Shown: positions 58,726 through 64,000 of the stretch, piece by piece | Position numbering within the stretch: position 1 is the first letter of the stretch | Layout of the letters: each line of letters begins with the position of its first letter | From: Desulfosporosinus sp049943955 | GTDB lineage: Bacteria; Bacillota; Desulfitobacteriia; Desulfitobacteriales; Desulfitobacteriaceae | NCBI RefSeq assembly: GCF_049943955.1 | Contig: NZ_JBNFTW010000002.1 | Location: 186,001 to 250,000, forward strand | Direction: 5' to 3' | DNA: 64,000 nt | Translations under genes and position numbers: made by a program | The notes under the pieces: model-generated | What the model was told of the DNA's origin: nothing | Database searches by the model: none | The model's input: the letters and a program-made list of their open reading frames with translations, nothing else

Positions 58726-61700
58726 ATGTTTGTTCACCTTCATGTCCATACGGAGTACAGTCTGCTTGACGGGGCTGCCCGCATTAATAATTTACTCAAG
58801 CGTGCTGCTGAATTGAATATGCCGGCACTGGCAATTACCGATCATGGGGTAATGTATGGAGTTATTGACTTCTACAAAGCGTGCCACAAAGTGGGCATTA
58901 AGCCGATTATCGGATGTGAAGTTTATGTTGCTCCTAATAAACGGACGGATAAAGTTCCGGGTAGAGACGATAAAAACTACCATTTAGTTCTTCTCGCGGA
59001 AAATGAAGAAGGATATCGTAACTTAATCCGCTTAGTATCCATGGCTCATATTGAAGGTTTTTACTATAAGCCTAGAGTAGATAAAGAAATTCTGCACAAC
59101 TATTCCAGCGGAATTATTGCCCTTAGTGCCTGTTTGGCCGGAGAAGTGGCAGATTATCTCCTTAATGATCAATTAGAAATGGCCGTTCAAAGCGCTTTGG
59201 ATTATGAACGGATTTTTGGCAAAGGTAATTTTTATCTTGAAATTCAGGACCATGGAATTGATAAACAGCTAAAGGTCATGCAGGGAATATGGAAGATTCA
59301 TGAACTCACGGGAATTCCTATCGCAGCTACTAATGACGTGCATTATGTAAATCGTGACGATGCTCTTGTTCAAGATGCGCTGCTGAGTATCCAAACCGGC
59401 AAGACCTTAACGGATACCTCGCGAATGAGGTTTTCAAGTCAGGAGTTTTATCTTAAATCAGAACAAGAAATGGCCCTGCTGTTTGGAGAACATCCTGAGG
59501 TTTTAGACAATACTGCCAAAATTGCCGAGCGTTGTCAGGTGGATTTCAAGTTTGGAGAAAATTTCTTGCCGGTTTTTGACGTTCCCTCTGGATACACCGT
59601 AGACGGATATCTGGAAGCTCAATGCCGAGAAGCTTTTCCGCGCTTCTATCCCCAAATGACTAAAAATGAACGTGAGCGTTTAGACTATGAGCTTCGAGTT
59701 ATTTCTCAAACCGGCTTTTCGGGATATTTCCTGATCGTTGCTGACTTTTGCCGATTTGCCAGAGAGAACGGAGTAGCTGTCGGTCCGGGACGGGGCTCTG
59801 CCGCTGCCAGCATGGTTGCGTACTTGCTTGGCATTACCTCCGTTGAACCCCTTAGTCATGATTTGTTGTTCGAACGTTTTTTAAATCCGGAACGAATTTC
59901 TATGCCGGATATTGATATAGATTTTGACCCGGAGGGCCGTGAGCGAGTCATTCGTTATGTGACGGAAAAATACGGTTCAGACAAGGTTTGCCAAATTATT
60001 ACCTTTGGAACCATGGGGGCCAAAGCAGCTATCCGAGACGGGGGAAGGGTGTTGGCAGTTCCTTTGGCTCGTGTAGATAAAGTTGCCAAGGCCATTCCTT
60101 CAGATCCGGGCATAACTTTGGAAAAGGCTCTGCAAGTGTCTCCGGATTTAGCTCAAATGGTCGAAGAAGATGAAGAAATTAAGAGGCTTTATAAGCTGGC
60201 CCAATCCCTTGAAGGGATGACGAGACACGCTTCCACCCATGCCGCAGGGGTCGTGATTTCTAAAGATCCTCTGATGAATCATTTGCCTCTGCAGAGAACT
60301 TCAGAGGATTTTGTGATGACTCAATTTCCTATGAAAATCGTTGAAGAAATTGGGTTGTTAAAGATGGACTTTCTCGGCTTGAGAAATTTAACCATCATCC
60401 AAGAGGCAGTGAAACGGGTTGAGGCAACTCATGGGATCAAACTTGATTTGCGGTCACTATCCTTAGACGATCCTAAAACCTATCAACTGCTTGCCTCAGG
60501 AAACAGCACTGGGATCTTTCAGTTTGAGTCCGGTGGGATGAGAGCTGTTCTCAAAGAAGTAAAACCAACCTGTTTCGAAGATATTATTGCAGTGGGAGCA
60601 TTATATCGGCCGGGTCCTATGGATCAGATTCCTGAGTTTATCCGCCGCAAGCATGGAGGCCAAATCACCTACTTGCACCCCAAGTTGGAATCCATACTTA
60701 AGTCAACCTACGGAATTATCGTTTATCAGGAACAGGTTATGCAGATTGCCAGAGATTTAGCGGGTTATTCTTTAGGACGAGCAGATTTGTTACGACGGGC
60801 TATGGGGAAAAAGAAAAAGGAAATTATGGCTGAGGAACGCCAGAACTTTATCTATGGCCTACAGGATGAAAAGGGACAGTGGCTTATTCCGGGGGCCCTT
60901 CGCCTCGGTTTAACTAGTGAAAAGGCCGAAGAAATTTTTGATTTAATGGCCAAGTTTGCGGAATACGGTTTTAATAAAGGACATGCTACCGCCTACGCTG
61001 TGATCTCGTATCAGACTGCTTACTTAAAGGCAAACTATCCCTTAGAATTTATGGCAGCTCTTCTAAGCAGTGTCATGGGCTCTCCCGACAAAATATCCTT
61101 CTATATACAGGATGCCAAACAAAATGGAATTGAAGTGCTCCCACCGGATGTGCAGTACAGTCAAACAGGCTTTTCCACAGAAAGAAGGGCCATCCGCTTT
61201 GGACTGGGGGCCATTCGCAACGTCGGATTCAATGTGGTTGAGAAAATCTTGGAAGCCAGACAAGATGGTCACTTCCAATCTCTTTACGATTTTTGTATGC
61301 GCGTGGACCAAAAGGTCTTAAACCGACGCGTGCTTGAAAGCTTAATTCGCTCGGGAGCCATGCGTTCCTTTGCTACTCGGGTTCAGGCCTTGGCTGTTCT
61401 CGACCAGGTTCTGGACACTGCTCAGCGGCGGCAAAAAGATCGGAATAATGGTCAATTCTCCCTTTTTGATCTAACAGAAGATATGGACCAAGGAATTACC
61501 CTGCCTGAACTGCCCGAGTTTGATGAACGGGAAATTCTGGAGATGGAAAAGGAATATTTAGGCCTTTATTTAAGCGGCCATCCCCTTTCGTCAGTTATGC
61601 CACAGTTAAAGCCTTTTGTCTCTTCGGATATTTTGACTTGTCTGGAAAGCGACGACGAAAAAAAAGTTGTTCTTGGAGGTTTAGTGACCGGTTTAAGACA

Positions 61701-62178
61701 AACAGTAACTAAAAAAGGCGAAATGATGGCGAGCTTTGTTTTGGAAGATTTGACCAGCGAAATTGAAGTCTTAGTGTTCCCGCGCGTCTTTGCCTTCACT
61801 CGGTCCTTGGGTAATGACCAAGTGGTTGTTATAACCGGCAGGTACAATATTCGCGAGGATGAAAAGAAGGTCTTTGCCGAGAAGATTACCCGCCTGGAAG
61901 AACTTAAACCTGCTGAAGAACCTGCTCAAAGTGGAGGGCGACGGCTTTTTTTGAGATTTTCCAGCAATGAAAGTAACTACATGGCGGACGTTTTGGAAAT
62001 TTTGAAACGTCATCCTGGGAATCAGCCTGTTTATTTTTATTTTGCGGATAATCAGAAGGTTATTGAGGGTAATCGTGAGTTTTGGGTAACAGATGATGAA
62101 AAATTACAAAATGCTTTACTTGAGGTTCTGGGTAAAAGTAACGTTGTCTGGAAACCGGGAAAAATTTTACCTAAATAA
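58726..62178 (+). CDS. dnaE: DNA polymerase III alpha subunit DnaE
   Basis: A 1150-residue replicative polymerase. The N-terminal PHP domain shows HLHVHTEYSLLDG and AITDHG. The polymerase core carries the catalytic aspartates in MPDIDIDFDPEGR, as well as GPGRGSAAASMVAYLLGI, the thumb-finger region, and a C-terminal OB fold (VVLGGLVTGLRQT). In low-GC Firmicutes this DnaE works with PolC; many clostridia use DnaE as the lagging-strand or main enzyme. The ATG at 58726 follows GAGGAG; earlier in-frame starts are upstream of this site. Confidence 0.97.
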   Translation: MFVHLHVHTEYSLLDGAARINNLLKRAAELNMPALAITDHGVMYGVIDFYKACHKVGIKPIIGCEVYVAPNKRTDKVPGRDDKNYHLVLLAENEEGYRNLIRLVSMAHIEGFYYKPRVDKEILHNYSSGIIALSACLAGEVADYLLNDQLEMAVQSALDYERIFGKGNFYLEIQDHGIDKQLKVMQGIWKIHELTGIPIAATNDVHYVNRDDALVQDALLSIQTGKTLTDTSRMRFSSQEFYLKSEQEMALLFGEHPEVLDNTAKIAERCQVDFKFGENFLPVFDVPSGYTVDGYLEAQCREAFPRFYPQMTKNERERLDYELRVISQTGFSGYFLIVADFCRFARENGVAVGPGRGSAAASMVAYLLGITSVEPLSHDLLFERFLNPERISMPDIDIDFDPEGRERVIRYVTEKYGSDKVCQIITFGTMGAKAAIRDGGRVLAVPLARVDKVAKAIPSDPGITLEKALQVSPDLAQMVEEDEEIKRLYKLAQSLEGMTRHASTHAAGVVISKDPLMNHLPLQRTSEDFVMTQFPMKIVEEIGLLKMDFLGLRNLTIIQEAVKRVEATHGIKLDLRSLSLDDPKTYQLLASGNSTGIFQFESGGMRAVLKEVKPTCFEDIIAVGALYRPGPMDQIPEFIRRKHGGQITYLHPKLESILKSTYGIIVYQEQVMQIARDLAGYSLGRADLLRRAMGKKKKEIMAEERQNFIYGLQDEKGQWLIPGALRLGLTSEKAEEIFDLMAKFAEYGFNKGHATAYAVISYQTAYLKANYPLEFMAALLSSVMGSPDKISFYIQDAKQNGIEVLPPDVQYSQTGFSTERRAIRFGLGAIRNVGFNVVEKILEARQDGHFQSLYDFCMRVDQKVLNRRVLESLIRSGAMRSFATRVQALAVLDQVLDTAQRRQKDRNNGQFSLFDLTEDMDQGITLPELPEFDEREILEMEKEYLGLYLSGHPLSSVMPQLKPFVSSDILTCLESDDEKKVVLGGLVTGLRQTVTKKGEMMASFVLEDLTSEIEVLVFPRVFAFTRSLGNDQVVVITGRYNIREDEKKVFAEKITRLEELKPAEEPAQSGGRRLFLRFSSNESNYMADVLEILKRHPGNQPVYFYFADNQKVIEGNREFWVTDDEKLQNALLEVLGKSNVVWKPGKILPK

Positions 62179-62256
62179 TTTTGCTAGCAGGATTTCTGAG
62201 TTTTAAGGCGAAACCCATGAAAATATCCTGATATCCTGAAATAAAGGAGATTGAAT

Positions 62257-62766
62257 GTGCGAACAGCGATTTATCCGGGAACCTTTGATCCGGTCACTAA
62301 TGGGCATCTTGATATTTTAGTTCGTGGCAAAGAACTTTTTGATGGGGTAACGATTGCCATAGCAGCCGACAGTAAAAAGGCACCACTGTTTACCCTTGGC
62401 GAGAGAATGGAGCTGCTTCTTGAAGCTACAAAGGATATGCCCAATGTAAATGTTCGTGTTTTTGAGGGCTTAACTGTGGAATTTGCCCGTAAATGTGGTG
62501 CTGTGGCGATTTTGAGAGGTCTGCGCGCGTTATCCGACTTTGAATATGAGTTTCAATTGGCCCTTATGAATAAAAAAATTGCTCCTGATATCGAAACGGT
62601 CTTCTTAATGACGCAGAGCAAATATTCTTTTATTAGTTCAAGTGCTATTAAATGGGCCTCCAGCTTACATGCCGGAGTAACAGAATTTGTAACGCCTAAT
62701 GTGGAAAAAGCCCTAATGTCCAAATTCTCCAATCTGCGCTCAGAAGTTCGTGATGAGGATTCATAA
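62257..62766 (+). CDS. coaD: Phosphopantetheine adenylyltransferase CoaD
   Basis: A 169-residue enzyme that joins ATP and 4'-phosphopantetheine to form dephospho-CoA. The nucleotidyltransferase motif TNGH (Thr14-His17) and the start YPGTFDPVT are intact, and the ISSSAIK motif near 127 is typical. I chose the GTG at 62257, 7 bases after AAAGGAGA, over the TTG at 62251, which is too close. Length is normal. It is in a run with the 66-residue protein and accD. Confidence 0.96.
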   Translation: MRTAIYPGTFDPVTNGHLDILVRGKELFDGVTIAIAADSKKAPLFTLGERMELLLEATKDMPNVNVRVFEGLTVEFARKCGAVAILRGLRALSDFEYEFQLALMNKKIAPDIETVFLMTQSKYSFISSSAIKWASSLHAGVTEFVTPNVEKALMSKFSNLRSEVRDEDS

Positions 62767-62836
62767 TAGGGCCCTTTGTTGCACAATTAATTGGGCTATG
62801 GTATCATAATACGGATTTAATAAGGGGGCTATTACT

Positions 62837-63037
62837 GTGTGGACCGTCATTTATATCGCACCCAACAAGTTAATCGCGGAAAAATATAAAACAATTCTCA
62901 CAGACGAAGGAATGCTTGTTCAATTAAGACCCATTGGTTCTGCGCATTTGGGGGATCATGCTTCAGTGGAAATTCTTGTACCTGAATCTGAAGCAGATGA
63001 AGCCTATGAAATTATTACCGGCGCAATAGGGAGCTAA
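62837..63037 (+). CDS. DUF2007-like small protein
   Basis: A 66-residue protein with an alpha/beta pattern (WTVIYIAPNKLIAEKYKTILTDEGMLVQLRPIG...SVEILVPESEADEAYEII) that resembles DUF2007, the putative signal-transducing proteins found next to accD in related Firmicutes. The GTG start has AAGGGGG upstream. It stops three bases before accD, so the two are co-transcribed. Its function is not known. Confidence 0.7.
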   Translation: MWTVIYIAPNKLIAEKYKTILTDEGMLVQLRPIGSAHLGDHASVEILVPESEADEAYEIITGAIGS

Positions 63038-63039
63038 CT

Positions 63040-63954
63040 ATGTTCAAAGATATCTTTCGAAAAACGAAATACGTTACGATTCAATCGACTCCCGCTCCCA
63101 AGCGTACGACGCCTGATGGTGCACGCCAAGAACCTAAAGCTGTTAAGAAAGAACTGCCTGATGGGTTGTGGGTAAAATGTCCGAAATGCGGTGAGGTTCT
63201 TTTTATTAAAGATCTTGAGGAAAATGCGCGAGTTTGTACAACTTGTACCTATCATTTTCGAATTTCCGCTCGAGCTCGTTTAGCGCTGCTTGCTGATGAA
63301 AACAGCTTTGAAGAATGGGATTCGGAAATCCTTACTCTTGACCCCTTAGAGTTTCCCGGTTATGACGAGAAACTTCTTGAGGCTCAGGAAAAAGCGGGAA
63401 TGATTGAAGGGGCTCTTACAGGCCGGGCTATGATTGAGGGAATTCCTGTTGTTTTGGCTTTTAATGAAGCTAATTTCATGATGGGCAGTATGGGGTCTGT
63501 AGTCGGGGAAAAAATTGCTCGTGCCGTTGAACGGGCGATTGATTTGCGCCTGCCCGTTGTCATTTTCTCTACTTCCGGCGGTGCCCGAATGCAAGAAGGA
63601 ATTCTTTCTCTCTATCAAATGGCCAAGACAAGTGCAGCTTTGGGACGGTTAGCTGCAAATCATTTGTTATATATTTCGGTACTTACAGATCCGACCTTTG
63701 GAGGGGTCACGGCCAGCTATGCTTCTCTTGGTGATATTTTAATTGCTGAACCGAATGCTTTAATAGGATTTACCGGACCGAGAGTCATCAAGCAGACAAT
63801 GAGGCAAGAATTGCCGGCGGGAGCCCAAACGGCTGAGTTTAATCAAATGCACGGTTTGATCGATCTTATTGTAGAACGTGCTCAAATGCGGTCTACACTG
63901 GCACGTTTGTTGCGGTACCATCAGGAAGGGGTTCAGCATGGCGCAACTGTTTGA
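63040..63954 (+). CDS. accD: Acetyl-CoA carboxylase carboxyltransferase beta subunit
   Basis: A 304-residue subunit that transfers the carboxyl group from biotin to acetyl-CoA to make malonyl-CoA, the first step of fatty-acid synthesis. The zinc ribbon has Cys47, Cys50, Cys66 and Cys69. The carboxyltransferase part carries FSTSGGARMQEGILSLYQMAKTSAAL and DPTFGGVTASYASLGDI. It starts two bases after the small gene and overlaps accA at the end by 17 bases. Confidence 0.97.
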   Translation: MFKDIFRKTKYVTIQSTPAPKRTTPDGARQEPKAVKKELPDGLWVKCPKCGEVLFIKDLEENARVCTTCTYHFRISARARLALLADENSFEEWDSEILTLDPLEFPGYDEKLLEAQEKAGMIEGALTGRAMIEGIPVVLAFNEANFMMGSMGSVVGEKIARAVERAIDLRLPVVIFSTSGGARMQEGILSLYQMAKTSAALGRLAANHLLYISVLTDPTFGGVTASYASLGDILIAEPNALIGFTGPRVIKQTMRQELPAGAQTAEFNQMHGLIDLIVERAQMRSTLARLLRYHQEGVQHGATV

Positions 63955-64000
63955 ATTTGAAAAACCTATTATAGAACTTGAACGGAAAATAGCGGAACTG
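63938..64000 (+). CDS. accA: Acetyl-CoA carboxylase alpha subunit, start only
   Basis: The first 21 codons (MAQLFEFEKPIIELERKIAEL) of AccA, the partner of AccD in the carboxyltransferase. The ATG at 63938 follows AGGAAGGGG and lies inside the end of accD. The rest is beyond the window end. Confidence 0.9.
   Translation, partial: MAQLFEFEKPIIELERKIAEL

Overview
The window reads as chromosomal DNA of an anaerobic, spore-forming Gram-positive bacterium of the Desulfosporosinus/Desulfitobacterium type (Peptococcaceae). This is inferred from protein character, not from a search. The evidence is strong Shine-Dalgarno sites with many TTG and GTG starts, an alpha/beta-type small acid-soluble spore protein, a GH18 spore-type hydrolase, reverse rubrerythrin, a rubredoxin-flavin reductase, a molybdopterin oxidoreductase, abundant sensor kinases and a sigma-54 circuit. 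No rRNA, tRNA, CRISPR array, prophage or intact transposon was seen.

Layout. 1-8.8 kb holds a CheW/soluble MCP pair, a MerR regulator beside a cyclopropane fatty acid synthase, a zinc phospholipase C-like protein, a tautomerase, a soluble histidine kinase and a membrane protein. 8.8-16.9 kb holds two NlpC/P60 cell-wall hydrolases (the larger behind a cyclic-di-AMP riboswitch), a sensor kinase/NtrC-type regulator pair divergent from a gene with a textbook sigma-54 promoter and two matching palindromes, and an acyltransferase. 17-22.2 kb holds a PAS/GGDEF/HD-GYP protein and a P-type cation ATPase behind a yybP-ykoY (Mn2+) riboswitch.

22.6-38.2 kb is a C-P lyase (phosphonate degradation) locus: a PhnF-like GntR regulator, a small Cys-rich protein, then phnG-H-I-J-K-M, a hexapeptide transferase, phnL, and phnD-C-E-E. 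A second module follows: a second phnM, a GNAT acetyltransferase, an inositol-monophosphatase-like protein, a tail-anchored small protein and a PHP phosphoesterase. phnN and phnP are absent; the PHP protein is the likely substitute for PhnP. Uptake (PhnDCEE), activation (PhnGHIL and PhnM), C-P cleavage (PhnJ, with PhnK) and processing of the cyclic ribose phosphate are thus together.

38.3-64 kb is mostly housekeeping: a HTH/DUF2087/GIY-YIG-like protein, RluA-type pseudouridine synthase, M29 aminopeptidase, lipid kinase, CCA-adding enzyme, an oxidative-stress group (rubredoxin-flavin reductase with a PerR-like box, Mo oxidoreductase, reverse rubrerythrin), QueG, an Lrp regulator with an aminotransferase, FmdB, TrmL, a nucleoside phosphorylase, TagO/WecA, GH18, UPF0173, a SASP, YtoI, DnaE, CoaD, AccD and the start of AccA.

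The most notable non-coding signals are the sigma-54 circuit near 14.1 kb, two riboswitches, several perfect inverted repeats overlapping promoters (39.5, 40.8, 57.2 and 48.7 kb), two copies of a 58-bp hairpin repeat (15.05 and 23.96 kb), and a small membrane zinc-ribbon gene split by an in-frame stop (48.7-49.0 kb).
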